Assembly (NCBI GenBank): GCA_020632955.1
Contig: JACKEO010000024.1
Span: 1-55,708, forward strand
Direction: 5' to 3'
Source: Alphaproteobacteria bacterium
Lineage (GTDB): Bacteria; Myxococcota_A; UBA796; GCA-2862545
DNA length: 55,708 nt
Part shown: positions 35,843 to 45,458 of the stretch, piece by piece
Layout of the letters: every line of letters starts with the position of its first letter
Numbering within the stretch: the first letter of the stretch is position 1
Position numbers and translations under genes: made by a program
The notes under the pieces: model-generated
Databases searched by the model: none
Told to the model about the DNA's origin: nothing
The model's input: only the letters and a program-made list of their open reading frames with translations

Positions 35843-36988
35843 TCAGCGCGTGGTGGGCGACCGGCGCCGACGCAGCCCGAGGAGCAGTCCGACGCCGGCG
35901 AGCCACGGCCAGCCCGCGCCACCCTGGTCGCACCCGCAGGCCGCCAGGAGCTCCTCGTCCGGGTAGAGCAGCACGAAGTCGTCGGCGCTGCCGGAGTCGC
36001 CGTTGCCGTCGGGGAAGGTGACGCCGGAGCTGCCGCCGTTGTTGCTGCCGCCGTTCCCGCCGCTGTTGCTGCCGCCGTTCCCGCCGTTGCCGCTGCCGGA
36101 GTCGCCGCCCGCCAGGCCGGTGTCGCCGGTGTCGACGCTGGTGTCGCTGCCCGTGTCGCCCGTGTCGGCGGGGGGCGGCGGCGGGGTGGGGTCGCACACG
36201 TCGCCGATGCCGTCGGCGTCGAGATCCACCTGGCCCGGGTTGGCCTTGTCGACGCAGTTGTCGGTGTCGTCGCCCACGCCGTCGTTGTCGGAGTCGAGGA
36301 GCGAGGCCGTGACCTCGTCGAAGAAGGCGGGCTGCGAGCTCGCGAACCAGCCCGGGTCCTCCACGCCGTTGGCGTAGGCGTACACGCCCGCCTTGCCGGG
36401 GGGCAGCGGGGTGCCGTCGAGGCGCTGCAGCACCTGCTTGCCGTCGTAGTGCACGGTGAGGATGCCGCCCTGGCGATCGAGCCGAAGGTTCTTGGGCGTG
36501 TCGCCCAGGCCGCCCACGTCGGCGCGGCCCAGCTCGGTGAGGTTGCCGCCCTCCACGCGCACCAGGATGACGCGGGCCCGGCGGTTCACCCGCCCCACGT
36601 TCGGGGGGACGCGATCCTCGGTGTGGAAGGCCAGGTAGAAGTGCTTGCCCTTGTCGACCGACAGCGCGACGCCCGCGCAGTTGTCGCCCTGGTTCCCCAC
36701 CATCACGTCGATGCTGCCGTCGCGGAAGGCGGGGCCGCGGGCGAGCCAGTTGTCGGCCGGGTTGCCCTTGTTCCAGTCGTCGTTGATGAGCCAGGTGGCC
36801 TCACGCGTGGTGCGCGGCGACAGGCGCTCGCCCTGGGTGGTGCCCACCCACTTGTCGTCCTTGAATCCGTGCTCCCACCCGTCGGTGCCGGAGACGTCGG
36901 CGTCGTTGGCCCAGGTTCCCTGGGACCACAGCTCGATGTCGCCCGCGTGGGCGAGGCCGGAGAGCAGGGCGAGGACGGCGAGGCTCAT
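35843..36988 (-). CDS. MYXO-CTERM surface protein with thrombospondin type 3 repeats
   Basis: 381 residues. Signal peptide ending L-A-H-A. The N-terminal domain (about 17-220) has Trp-rich beta-type sequence like a concanavalin-type sugar-binding or LamG fold (inference). Then come calcium-binding thrombospondin type 3 units (D-S-D-N-D-G-V-G-D, D-L-D-A-D-G-I-G-D-V-C-D), a flexible Pro/Thr/Asp and Gly/Asn/Ser linker, and finally C-G-C, a hydrophobic segment and L-R-R-R-R. This tail is the MYXO-CTERM sorting signal known from myxobacteria, processed by a myxosortase and lipidated for surface display. The ribosome site GGAG is well placed before ATG 36988. Confidence 0.9.
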   Translation of the reverse strand: MSLAVLALLSGLAHAGDIELWSQGTWANDADVSGTDGWEHGFKDDKWVGTTQGERLSPRTTREATWLINDDWNKGNPADNWLARGPAFRDGSIDVMVGNQGDNCAGVALSVDKGKHFYLAFHTEDRVPPNVGRVNRRARVILVRVEGGNLTELGRADVGGLGDTPKNLRLDRQGGILTVHYDGKQVLQRLDGTPLPPGKAGVYAYANGVEDPGWFASSQPAFFDEVTASLLDSDNDGVGDDTDNCVDKANPGQVDLDADGIGDVCDPTPPPPPADTGDTGSDTSVDTGDTGLAGGDSGSGNGGNGGSNSGGNGGSNNGGSSGVTFPDGNGDSGSADDFVLLYPDEELLAACGCDQGGAGWPWLAGVGLLLGLRRRRSPTTR

Positions 36989-37094
36989 GCATCACTCCAT
37001 CCGCACAGGATGGACGGCAGCGCGGCGATCGTCAAGGAGGGAAGGGGGTGCTGACGAGGGCTTCACCGGTCGCCGCCGGCACCCCGAGAGCCCG

Positions 37095-38420
37095 TCAGGT
37101 ACCGGAGAAGGAGACGTCCTCGAAGACCAGCGACGGCGTGATGGTGGAGCTGTACGTCCACGGGTCGTCGGCCAGCTCGGTGAGCTGGTGGAAGAAGGTG
37201 AGCACGTTGCCCGCCACGTTCATCTCCGACAGGCGGGCCGTGGGCACGCCGCGCTCGAGCAGGCGCCCGCGGATGCCGAAGCTGAAGTCGCCGGTGAGCG
37301 GGTTGGCGTTGCCCCCCAGGAAGCCGGTGACGAGGATGGCGCGGTCGTGCTCGGCGGCGATCTGCGTCCACGGCCGCGTGCCGGCGGGCAGCACCCAGTT
37401 GGACCGGCTGCCCGTGGTGGGCTCCCAGCCCAGGCGACGGGCGTAGTAGACCGACACGTAGAAGCTCTGGAGCACGCCGTCCTGCACGATGGTGCGCGGA
37501 CGTGCCACGAGCAGGTCCTCGTCCCACGGCGTGGAGCCGAGCCCGCGCGGGATGGTGGGGTCGTCGAGGATGGTGAGCGCGGCGCTGCCGATGGGCTGGC
37601 CGAGCTTGTCGGCCAGGCAGCTGCGGCCGTGGTGGATGGCGCCGCCCGACAGCGGGCCCAGCAGGGTGCCGAGGATGCGCCCGGCCACGCGGTTCTGCAG
37701 CACGAGCGGGTAGCGGCCGCTGGCGATGGGGCCGGAGCCCACGGCGTCGCGGGCGCGCTCGGTGGCCTCGGTGGCGATGCGCTCGAGGTCGGGGAGATCG
37801 GACAGGTAGCGGGCCGCGTAGTGGGCGTGGCCCTCGGGTCGCCGCCCGCCCTCGTCGGCCAGCGTGACCGACGCACCCTGGGCGAACCAGGCGCCCTCGG
37901 ACGCGTCGGCGAAGCCGTGGCTGGTGACCTGCACCGCGCGACCCGACCCGTCGGAGACCCCGACGGTGGCCGAGACGAAGTCGTCGCCGCGCCGCGCGAG
38001 CACCGCCTGCTCCAGGGCCTCCGCGCGCTCCGCGCGGTCGCCGGCCGTCCAGGTGCGCCAGCGCGGGTCGAAGGGGTCGAGGTGCTCCTCGGTGGCGCCG
38101 CGGCCGCAGAGCTCGCGGGGCGGCAGGGCGCGGTCGGGGTCGGGCTCCAGGAGCCGCGTGGCCGCCACCGCCCGGGCCAGGAAGGCCTCGAGGGCGTCGG
38201 GTCGCAGGTCGGAGGTGCCGTGGCTCGACCAGCGGTCGTCCACCAGCAGCGACAGCGACAGGCGCCGGGTGCTCGACTCGCTGGCCTGCTCCACCTTCTC
38301 GTCGCGGCGGCTGATCTCGGTGTGGCTGCCCTCCTGGACGGCCACCGAGACCTCCTGGGCGCCGTGCCGCCGGGCGTGCGCCACCACCTGCTCCGCGAGG
38401 TCCATCAGGGCGTCGCTCAT
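37095..38420 (-). CDS. pmbA: TldE/PmbA-family protease subunit
   Basis: 441 residues. It is the partner of TldD in a heterodimeric metalloprotease that degrades unfolded or modified peptides; in enterobacteria it processes microcin B17 and the CcdA antitoxin. Family features are the N-terminal E-V-S-V-A-V and R-D-E-K-V-E-Q-A motifs, the central G-R-Y-P-L-V-L-Q-N region and a C-terminal G-G-N-A-N-P-x-T-G-D-F-S-F-G motif. It lacks the zinc-binding HExxxH, as expected for this subunit. Its ATG overlaps the stop of tldD (ATGA), so the two are translationally coupled. It could mature a ribosomal peptide, but no peptide precursor was seen nearby. Confidence 0.9.
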   Translation of the reverse strand: MSDALMDLAEQVVAHARRHGAQEVSVAVQEGSHTEISRRDEKVEQASESSTRRLSLSLLVDDRWSSHGTSDLRPDALEAFLARAVAATRLLEPDPDRALPPRELCGRGATEEHLDPFDPRWRTWTAGDRAERAEALEQAVLARRGDDFVSATVGVSDGSGRAVQVTSHGFADASEGAWFAQGASVTLADEGGRRPEGHAHYAARYLSDLPDLERIATEATERARDAVGSGPIASGRYPLVLQNRVAGRILGTLLGPLSGGAIHHGRSCLADKLGQPIGSAALTILDDPTIPRGLGSTPWDEDLLVARPRTIVQDGVLQSFYVSVYYARRLGWEPTTGSRSNWVLPAGTRPWTQIAAEHDRAILVTGFLGGNANPLTGDFSFGIRGRLLERGVPTARLSEMNVAGNVLTFFHQLTELADDPWTYSSTITPSLVFEDVSFSGT

Positions 38421-39850
38421 CGGCCACCTCCCACCGACAGCTTCGCCACCCGCACGGTGGGCATCCCCTGGCTCACGGGCACGCCCTGGCCGTCCTTGCC
38501 GCAGGTCCAGCCGCCCTCGTCGATCTCGAGGTCGTTGCCCACCATGTCGATGGTGGCGAGCACCTTGGGGCCGTTGCCCACGAGGTTCACGTCCTTGATG
38601 GGGCGCGTGAGCCTGCCGTCCTCGATGAGGTACCCGAAGGTCACGTAGAAGGCGAAGTCGCCGCCGCCGATCTGCACCTGCCCGTTGCTGAAGGTCTCGC
38701 AGTAGATGCCCTGCTTCGTCGACGCGATGATCTCGGCGGGGTCGTGGGGACCGGCCTCCATGTAGGTGCACCGCATGCGGGGGAGCACCGGGTGGCGGAA
38801 GCTCTCGCGGCGACCCGAGCCCGTGGGCGTGACGCCGTAGTGCCGCGCGCTGATGCCGTCGTGCAGGTAGCCCTTGAGCACGCCGCCCTCGACGAGCACG
38901 GTGCGCTCGGTGGCGTTGCCCTCGTCGTCGATGTTCAGCGCGCCGCGGGCACCGGGCAGCGTGGCGTCGTCGACCACGGTGACCTCGGGGGTGGCGACGG
39001 CCTGGCCCACCTTGTCGGCGAAGATCGAGATGCCCTTGCGGTTGAAGTCGGCCTCGAGGCCGTGGCCGATGGCCTCGTGCAGCAGGATGCCGCTGGAGCC
39101 GGCCGCCATCACCACGGGCAGCTCGCCGGCGGGGGGACTCCCGGCCTCGAGGGCGCGCAGGGCGCGATGCACCGACTGGCTCACCAGCCGCTCCTGACGG
39201 CCCGCGTCGTACAGCTCCAGCCCGGTGCGCCCGGCCACGTTGTACGACCCGGACTCCTTCTTGTCGCCGTCCTCCACGGTGACGCTCACGAAGGCGCGCG
39301 TCATCGGGCGCAGGTCGGTGACCCGCAGGCCGTCGGCCCGCGCGATGAGCACCCGCGACTCGCCGTCGGCCAGGTTCACCTGCACCTTGCGCACCCGCGG
39401 GTCGGCGGCGAAGGCGCCCTCCTCCCAGTGGCGGATCAGGGGGATGCGCTCGGCGATCTCCACGTCGGTCCAGCTGCGCGACAGGGGGTAGAGGTTGCGC
39501 GCCACCGCGCGGACGCCCACCGGGGTGGGCCTGGAGGCGCCGCTGTGGCGGGCGATCTCCGACGCCGTGGCGGCGGCCCGCAGCACGGCCTCCAGCGACA
39601 GGTCCTCGGTGTAGGCGTAGCCGACCTGGTCGCCGATCACGACGCGCACGCCCACGCCCAGGTCGACACTGGTGTGCACCCGGTTGACGATGCGGTCGGC
39701 CAGGCCGATGGACGTGGACGTGCTGTGCTGCACGAAGAGCTCGGCAGCGTCGGCGCCGTGGGCGGTGGCGGCCTCCAGGGCCGCCCCGAGCAGGGCCTCG
39801 TCCACCCCGAGGGCGGCGAAGTGGGCGGCGACGGGATCGGACGTGGGCAT
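38417..39850 (-). CDS. tldD: TldD-family zinc metalloprotease
   Basis: 477 residues. It carries the zinc motif H-E-A-I-G-H (His258, Glu259, His263), a long central S-G-S-Y-N-V-A-G-R region and the late G-G-G-D-F-A-F-Y-V motif. With PmbA it forms a processive peptidase that cuts unfolded peptides inside a closed chamber in the cytoplasm. The start ATG 39850 has GAGGT 3-4 bases upstream. It is the first gene of a two-gene operon with pmbA and diverges from a small membrane-anchored protein gene at 39941. Length and motif order are normal for the family. Confidence 0.92.
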   Translation of the reverse strand: MPTSDPVAAHFAALGVDEALLGAALEAATAHGADAAELFVQHSTSTSIGLADRIVNRVHTSVDLGVGVRVVIGDQVGYAYTEDLSLEAVLRAAATASEIARHSGASRPTPVGVRAVARNLYPLSRSWTDVEIAERIPLIRHWEEGAFAADPRVRKVQVNLADGESRVLIARADGLRVTDLRPMTRAFVSVTVEDGDKKESGSYNVAGRTGLELYDAGRQERLVSQSVHRALRALEAGSPPAGELPVVMAAGSSGILLHEAIGHGLEADFNRKGISIFADKVGQAVATPEVTVVDDATLPGARGALNIDDEGNATERTVLVEGGVLKGYLHDGISARHYGVTPTGSGRRESFRHPVLPRMRCTYMEAGPHDPAEIIASTKQGIYCETFSNGQVQIGGGDFAFYVTFGYLIEDGRLTRPIKDVNLVGNGPKVLATIDMVGNDLEIDEGGWTCGKDGQGVPVSQGMPTVRVAKLSVGGGR

Positions 39851-39940
39851 GGGACCTCGGCGGGGCGAAGGGAAGCCGTACCCCGCCCGCGCGGCTGGCT
39901 CACGGACTGCGTGCGTGCCATGACGCGGGCGGGAGGTGTC

Positions 39941-40435
39941 GTGCGCAGGTGGTGGCTCGCCGTGGGCGGGATCGTGCTGGGGATCGTGGGCGGCACGGCG
40001 GCCTTCGCGCTGCGTGCGCCGGCCCCGCCGCCCCCCGGCGGCTTCGTCGCGCAGACCTTCGAGGAGCTGGACCCGTCGGCGGTGTGGGTGCGGCTCGAGG
40101 GCACGGCCCACTACGAGGCGCGGCTCACCCAGCGCGAGCCGGCCTCGCTGCTCGCCCCGGAGCGCACCCGGTACGTCTTCGGCTTCTTCCCGGTGAACGA
40201 CACCTCCGACCGGGAGATCCCGGTGCTGGTGCGCACCAGCCGTCCGCCCGAGCGCCTCGTGAGCTTCGAGACGATGACCGTGGAGGGCCACCTGCACCCC
40301 ATCACGCGCCGCGACCTGCCCCCCGAGGCCGAGACGATGTTCGGCGAGCGGTCGGGGTACTTCTTCGCCGACCGCGTGCTGCTGCTGGACGCGGTGCGGG
40401 TGGTGTCGGAGGACGGGACGTTCGAGGAGCCGTGA
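39941..40435 (+). CDS. Membrane-anchored protein, unrecognised
   Basis: 164 residues from GTG 39941, chosen because GGGAGG (39931-39936) is 4 bases upstream; an ATG at 39920 is possible. V-R-R-W-W leads into one hydrophobic helix (about residues 6-27), then a proline stretch and a beta-rich domain with several Phe/Tyr and F-G-F-F-P-V-N-D-T. The domain probably faces the periplasm. It resembles small cytochrome-maturation or OB-fold proteins only in size and topology, so no family is assigned. It diverges from tldD with a 90-base shared upstream region. Confidence 0.65.
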   Translation: MRRWWLAVGGIVLGIVGGTAAFALRAPAPPPPGGFVAQTFEELDPSAVWVRLEGTAHYEARLTQREPASLLAPERTRYVFGFFPVNDTSDREIPVLVRTSRPPERLVSFETMTVEGHLHPITRRDLPPEAETMFGERSGYFFADRVLLLDAVRVVSEDGTFEEP

Positions 40436-40610
40436 GGGGGGGCGCGAGCACCTCGCCGGCACGTTCCGCCGACATCATCTCGTGGATCTCCAGCTGGAGG
40501 AGGGGCGCGCCCGCGACCGACCTTGGCCGGCCGTCGCCCGCCATGCGACGGAGGAGCACGTTCCCGTCCGAGCCCGGACGCCCGTCACCCCCCGTCCCCG
40601 AGGCCGAGGC

Positions 40611-41186
40611 ATGTGGCCCCGCACCTGGACCCCCCTCGCGCTGCTGTCCCTCGGTGCCTGCGTCGGGCCGGTCGTCGACGACCCCCGCTGCGCACCACCC
40701 GACACGGACCTCGGCGAGGAGGTCGTCTGCGGCGAGGTCGACGTGTACTTCCGGCCGCGCGCGGACGACGACCTCGGGGGCTGCACCCGCTTCCGCGGCT
40801 CCATCACCGTGGCCGATGCCTTCGGCGACGAGCTGGCTCCGCTCGACACCCTGCGCCGGGTCGACGGCGAACTCACGATCTTCCGGAACCACGGGCTCAC
40901 GGACCTGCGCGCGCTCGGTCGGCTCGAGCAGGTGGGCGGCGCGCTCACGGTGCGTCTCGACGACAGCGACGGCGCCTTCCGCTCGCTGGCGGGCCTTGAG
41001 CGGCTGCGGGAGGTCGGCGCGCTCGACGTCGACGGCAATCCGTGGCTCGCGTCCCTGGACGGCCTGTCGTGCCTGGAGGTGGTGCACGGACCCGTGCACT
41101 TCCGGGAGAACCCCCTGCTTCCCCGGGAGGAGATCGACGCGCTGCTCGCTCACGTGGAGGTGGAGGGGGAGGTGACGGTGGAGTGA
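40611..41186 (+). CDS. Lipoprotein with leucine-rich / receptor-L-like repeats
   Basis: 191 residues from ATG 40611. Signal peptide with lipobox L-S-L-G-A-C. From about residue 65 onward there are four or five short repeats of the type L-x-x-V-x-G-x-L-T/D-V with turns such as L-R-A-L-G-R-L-E-Q-V-G-G and L-x-x-L-D-G-L. These resemble receptor L-domain or leucine-rich solenoid units. A probable disulfide pair lies in the N-terminal cap (D-P-R-C, V-V-C). A binding role outside the cytoplasm is likely; the ligand is unknown. The 175 bases upstream hold a 12-base palindrome (40488-40499) but no clear promoter. Confidence 0.72.
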   Translation: MWPRTWTPLALLSLGACVGPVVDDPRCAPPDTDLGEEVVCGEVDVYFRPRADDDLGGCTRFRGSITVADAFGDELAPLDTLRRVDGELTIFRNHGLTDLRALGRLEQVGGALTVRLDDSDGAFRSLAGLERLREVGALDVDGNPWLASLDGLSCLEVVHGPVHFRENPLLPREEIDALLAHVEVEGEVTVE

Positions 41187-41294
41187 ACGAACGCCCGCGG
41201 ATCACGGGCGCGGGAGCGTCGTCGTCGCGGGTCCTGGGGGCCGAGGGCCGAGCCCAGGCCGTGGTGGCCCCGCGTCGAGACGGTCATTCGGGCT

Positions 41295-42233
41295 CTAGGA
41301 CGCCGAGACGCGCTCCTCGTGCGTCGCCCGCACCCGGAACGCCACCGACGTCCCGTCTGCGAGCGCACCGGCCTGCTCCGCCGCCCACGCCCGGAGGCGC
41401 GCGTCGATCTCCGGGTCGCCCCTCGGCGCGGGTGGCGCAGCGAGGCCGAGCGTCGCGGCGAGCGGCCTCAACACCTCGCTGACCTTCGCGGCTTCGACGC
41501 GTCGCACCGTGGCGGGCCGCCGCTCGATTCCCGCCAGCGAGAGCAAGGCGATCACGAGGCGCATCACGGCGTCCCAATGTGGCCAGCCCACCTCCTCGAC
41601 GTGCAGGAGCCGCGTCCATGCCTCGCCGCAGTCCAGCTGGAAGGTCCGCGCGTTCCCGTCGGCCAGCTCCCGGGCGAGCCCGGCATCCGCCAGCTCGGAG
41701 AGCACGCGTGCGACGTTGCGCTTGCTGTAGCCGAGCGTGTCGAGGTCCGACGCCGTGGTCCACACCGCGGTGCGTCCGAGCAGCTCCGCCACCACGTCGG
41801 CCCGGGCACCCACGCCGGCGAGGGCGCGCACCCGGAGCCGGGCGAGGGAAGGCCGGGTCGTCGGTAGCGCCGGTGGCCTGGGGTCCGGGGCGCGGGGCCA
41901 GGGGACGTCTTCGGGCGCGGTCGGCCAGCGCGCGCCGGACGACACTGCGAGCGTGGCCGCGAGCTGCCCGAAGGCGCCTCGCACCTCGGGCGTCGCCCGA
42001 CGGAGGAGGCCCTGGAGGCGGCTGACGGAGATCCGGTCGGCGTGGGCGGCGCACCATCGATGCACTTCGTCGCGAAGCCTCGCGTCGCCCTCCGCGATCC
42101 ATGGCGAGGCGACGATCAGGGGCTCGGGATCGATCGCGACGTGCTCGTGCCTGCGCGTGAGCCCGGGCACGCCGAGCTCCGTCCAGAGGCTCCACAGCAG
42201 GTCGATGGCGTGCAGCTGGAGGTCGCTACCCAC
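41295..42233 (-). CDS. Winged-helix protein paired with a nucleotidyltransferase
   Basis: 312 residues. The middle (about residues 140-200) reads as a winged helix: A-D-V-V-A-E-L-L, then D-L-D-T-L-G-Y-S-K-R-N-V-A-R-V-L-S-E-L-A-D-A-G-L and a short beta wing. The N-terminal part is helical; the C-terminal part is helical with W-P-H-W-D and ends in a beta-type stretch. Its start overlaps the end of the nucleotidyltransferase gene by 8 bases, so the two are coupled. The pair is similar in plan to AbiE-type and MNT-type systems, where a DNA-binding protein and a nucleotidyltransferase form a toxin-antitoxin or regulatory unit. Which one would be toxic is not clear. Confidence 0.6.
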   Translation of the reverse strand: MGSDLQLHAIDLLWSLWTELGVPGLTRRHEHVAIDPEPLIVASPWIAEGDARLRDEVHRWCAAHADRISVSRLQGLLRRATPEVRGAFGQLAATLAVSSGARWPTAPEDVPWPRAPDPRPPALPTTRPSLARLRVRALAGVGARADVVAELLGRTAVWTTASDLDTLGYSKRNVARVLSELADAGLARELADGNARTFQLDCGEAWTRLLHVEEVGWPHWDAVMRLVIALLSLAGIERRPATVRRVEAAKVSEVLRPLAATLGLAAPPAPRGDPEIDARLRAWAAEQAGALADGTSVAFRVRATHEERVSAS

Positions 42234-42810
42234 GGGGCACCTCCGACACGCCGAAGAGGCCGAGCACGGGCGTGAGCTGCACGTCGCGGAACGCCTCCGA
42301 GGCGTCGTGCGTCCGGCACCATCGCGCCGCCGAGACGAGCTCGTCCGGTGTCGGCGCCAACGCCTGGAGGTCCTGGAGATGCTTGCCGTGATGCGGCCAG
42401 TGGTCCGCGGCGGCGTACAGCTTGAACGCGACCTGGTCGACGCGCGATGCGACGTGTACCGTCAGCGCCCCGAAACTCTCGACGGTCGTCCGATCGGTGA
42501 ACCCCTGGGGCAGTCCGAAGGTCAACAGGTCGGCGGGGCCAGCATTCAGCCAGTCCTCGGGCAGATCGAGGGCGAGGGCGACGTCTCGCACGGCCTCGGC
42601 GAGCTCGGGCGGGAAGGGAGAGGCGCGGACGAGCGCGCCGTCGTGCGCGAGCGCCACGACGTCGAGATCCTTCGTGGAGCGGTGGACGAGGCCGACGAGC
42701 AGGAGGGCTCCTCCGCCGATGACGACGATGTGGCACGCCGTCCCGCGATCCTCCAGGATCGCGCCGAGCGTCTCCAGGGCATCGCGCAGGCTGTTCGGGT
42801 CGAGCGGCAT
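42226..42810 (-). CDS. DUF6036-like nucleotidyltransferase
   Basis: 194 residues from ATG 42810. The N-terminal part shows the minimal nucleotidyltransferase pattern: I-V-V-I-G-G-G-A-L, then R-S-T-K-D-L-D-V-V-A-L, with the D-x-D metal site. The C-terminal part is helical, with D-Q-V-A-F-K-L-Y-A-A-A-D typical of DUF6036/AbiEii-like proteins. A further ATG at 42846 would put two palindromes inside the gene, so I prefer 42810; neither start has a clear Shine-Dalgarno. It is first in a two-gene unit with the winged-helix protein. These enzymes can modify tRNA or proteins with NMPs, so this may be the toxin of a toxin-antitoxin pair (inference). Confidence 0.68.
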   Translation of the reverse strand: MPLDPNSLRDALETLGAILEDRGTACHIVVIGGGALLLVGLVHRSTKDLDVVALAHDGALVRASPFPPELAEAVRDVALALDLPEDWLNAGPADLLTFGLPQGFTDRTTVESFGALTVHVASRVDQVAFKLYAAADHWPHHGKHLQDLQALAPTPDELVSAARWCRTHDASEAFRDVQLTPVLGLFGVSEVPRG

Positions 42811-42825
42811 GTCGGGAAGATAATC

Positions 42826-42862
42826 GTCTCGAATCGAGACATCCATTGTCCCGATCGCGACA
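42826..42862. promoter_or_regulatory. Two palindromes before the nucleotidyltransferase gene
   Basis: GTCTCGA-A-TCGAGAC (42826-42840) is perfect, with 7-base arms. TGTCCCGATCGCGACA (42847-42862) is palindromic except for one pair. Both share a TCnCGA/TCGnGA core, so they may be two sites for one protein. They lie 16-52 bases before ATG 42810, as expected for autoregulation of a toxin-antitoxin-like pair. Confidence 0.6.
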
Positions 42863-42919
42863 GGACGCCCTCGTGTGGGACCCGGTCCCCCCGCGCCGCT
42901 CGCTCCCGCACCCGAGCGG

Positions 42920-44194
<1,275 letters not shown>

Positions 44195-44198
44195 GGGG

Positions 44199-44210
44199 CC
44201 TCCCGGGAGG
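44199..44210 (-). promoter_or_regulatory. Self-complementary ribosome binding site of eno
   Basis: CCTCCCGGGAGG, a perfect 12-base palindrome. The GGGAGG half is the Shine-Dalgarno, 4 bases before the ATG. It could fold as a 4-base stem with a CCGG loop. Confidence 0.5.
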
Positions 44211-44315
44211 TCGCCGCGGTTATCGACTCCGTCCGGCGTCGTCGACCGTACGGGGGGAGGACGACCCCCGGGAGGAAGACCCGGGGTGCCCAGGTGTCCT
44301 CTCCCCGGAGTCCGC

Positions 44316-45050
44316 ATGCTCGGCCTGCTCCTCGCCACCGCCCTCGCGGCGCCGTCCGCCTTCGACCACGCCTACGCCAAGCTCGACGCCTTCTACGAGG
44401 GCGCGGTCACGCCGCAGGGCGTGGACTACACCGTGCTCGGATCGCGCCGCACGCTGCTCGAGGGCGCGCTGTCGGAGATCGCCCAGGCCGACACGGCCGG
44501 CTTCGACGACGCCCAGAAGCTCGCGCTCGTGGTGAACGCCTACAACGCCTACACGGTGCAGCTGATCCTCGATCACCCCGGCGTGCGGTCCATCCGGGAT
44601 CTCGACGGCGGCAACCCGTGGAAGAAGCGCACCTTCCGGGTGGCGGGGCAGGATCTCACCCTCGACCAGATGGAGCACGAGCACGCCCGCAAGCTGGCCG
44701 ACGGTCGGGTGCACGCGGTGATCAACTGCGCCAGCCGAGGCTGCCCGCCGCTGCCCCCCGATCCGCTGGTGCCGCAGGGGCTGGATGCCCAGCTGGACGC
44801 GGCGGCGCGGCGCTGGGTGGGCGCGAACGCCTACGGCGTGGTGAGCGGCACGCTCTTCCTGTCGCGCATCTTCGAGTGGTACGCGCCCGACTTCGTGCGC
44901 TGGCGCACCGACGACGTCCCGGGCGCCGACGATCGCCAGGACGCCGCGCTGGGCTTCCTCCGCGCCTTCGGACTGGAGCGCATCCCCGCCCACCAGGACG
45001 TGGCCTGGCGCGCCTACGACTGGTCGCTCAACGCCGCCCCGGCCCGCTGA
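44316..45050 (+). CDS. Secreted DUF547-family protein
   Basis: 244 residues. Short signal peptide (M-L-G-L-L-L-A-T-A-L-A-A-P). The DUF547 pattern follows: V-D-Y in the first part, K-L-A-L-V-V-N-A-Y-N-A-Y-T, W-K-K-R-T-F, L-T-L-D-Q-M-E-H, H-A-V-I-N-C-A-S-R-G-C-P and L-S-R-I-F-E-W-Y. DUF547 is widespread in bacteria and also known from plants; its biochemical role is not settled, although the conserved Asn-Cys and Glu-His residues suggest a thiol-type enzyme fold. GGAG lies 5 bases before the ATG, inside CTCCCCGGAG. It diverges from eno and is the first of several short genes on the plus strand. Confidence 0.88.
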   Translation: MLGLLLATALAAPSAFDHAYAKLDAFYEGAVTPQGVDYTVLGSRRTLLEGALSEIAQADTAGFDDAQKLALVVNAYNAYTVQLILDHPGVRSIRDLDGGNPWKKRTFRVAGQDLTLDQMEHEHARKLADGRVHAVINCASRGCPPLPPDPLVPQGLDAQLDAAARRWVGANAYGVVSGTLFLSRIFEWYAPDFVRWRTDDVPGADDRQDAALGFLRAFGLERIPAHQDVAWRAYDWSLNAAPAR

Positions 45051-45131
45051 GCGCGGGGTCGGGGACCGGCCGTCCACCGCCGGGATACCTGCGCTGCCCA
45101 CCCTGCGACCGACCGCGACGGACCGCGCCGC

Positions 45132-45458
45132 ATGACCTTCTGCAACCCCTTCGACGAGGCGCTCGCCCGCTCCGGCCTCGCCGCGGTCTTCCTGCTGGAC
45201 CGGGAGGGCCTGCTGCGCTTCGACGCCACCTGGACGCGGGACGCCTGGGGCCGTGAGCCCGGGCCTCACGCCGCGGGCGAGGGGTGGCTGCTCTTCCGCG
45301 ACCACCAGACGGGCTTCGTGACCCTGGCGCTGGTGACCTCGCCCACGCTGGTGCCGTCGTGGCCCCGGGCCGACGTGCGTCGCTTCGGCACCCAGGCGGA
45401 GGCCGAGGCGGCGAGGGCCGCCTTCGGGGTGCCTCCGGTGACGCGGGAGCCGTGGTGA
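45132..45458 (+). CDS. Small protein, unrecognised
   Basis: 108 residues. No signal peptide and no clear Shine-Dalgarno before ATG 45132. TACCTG (45086-45091) is a possible -10 box 41 bases upstream. The sequence has F-L-L-D-R-E-G-L-L-R-F-D, W-L-L-F-R-D, G-F-V-T-L-A-L-V-T-S-P-T and an Arg/Glu/Ala-rich helical end, so it is probably a small alpha/beta cytosolic protein. Its stop overlaps the start of the next gene (GTGA), and that gene overlaps the UbiA gene in the same way, so the three form a coupled operon. No function can be assigned. Confidence 0.68.
   Translation: MTFCNPFDEALARSGLAAVFLLDREGLLRFDATWTRDAWGREPGPHAAGEGWLLFRDHQTGFVTLALVTSPTLVPSWPRADVRRFGTQAEAEAARAAFGVPPVTREPW

Noticed and set aside
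40488..40499. CTCCAGCTGGAG palindrome as an operator of the gene at 40611
   Set aside because: It is more than 110 bases from the start, has no second copy nearby and is short; no further support.
42877..42889. GGGACC-C-GGTCCC after eno as a terminator
   Set aside because: The single-base loop cannot fold well and no T-tract follows.
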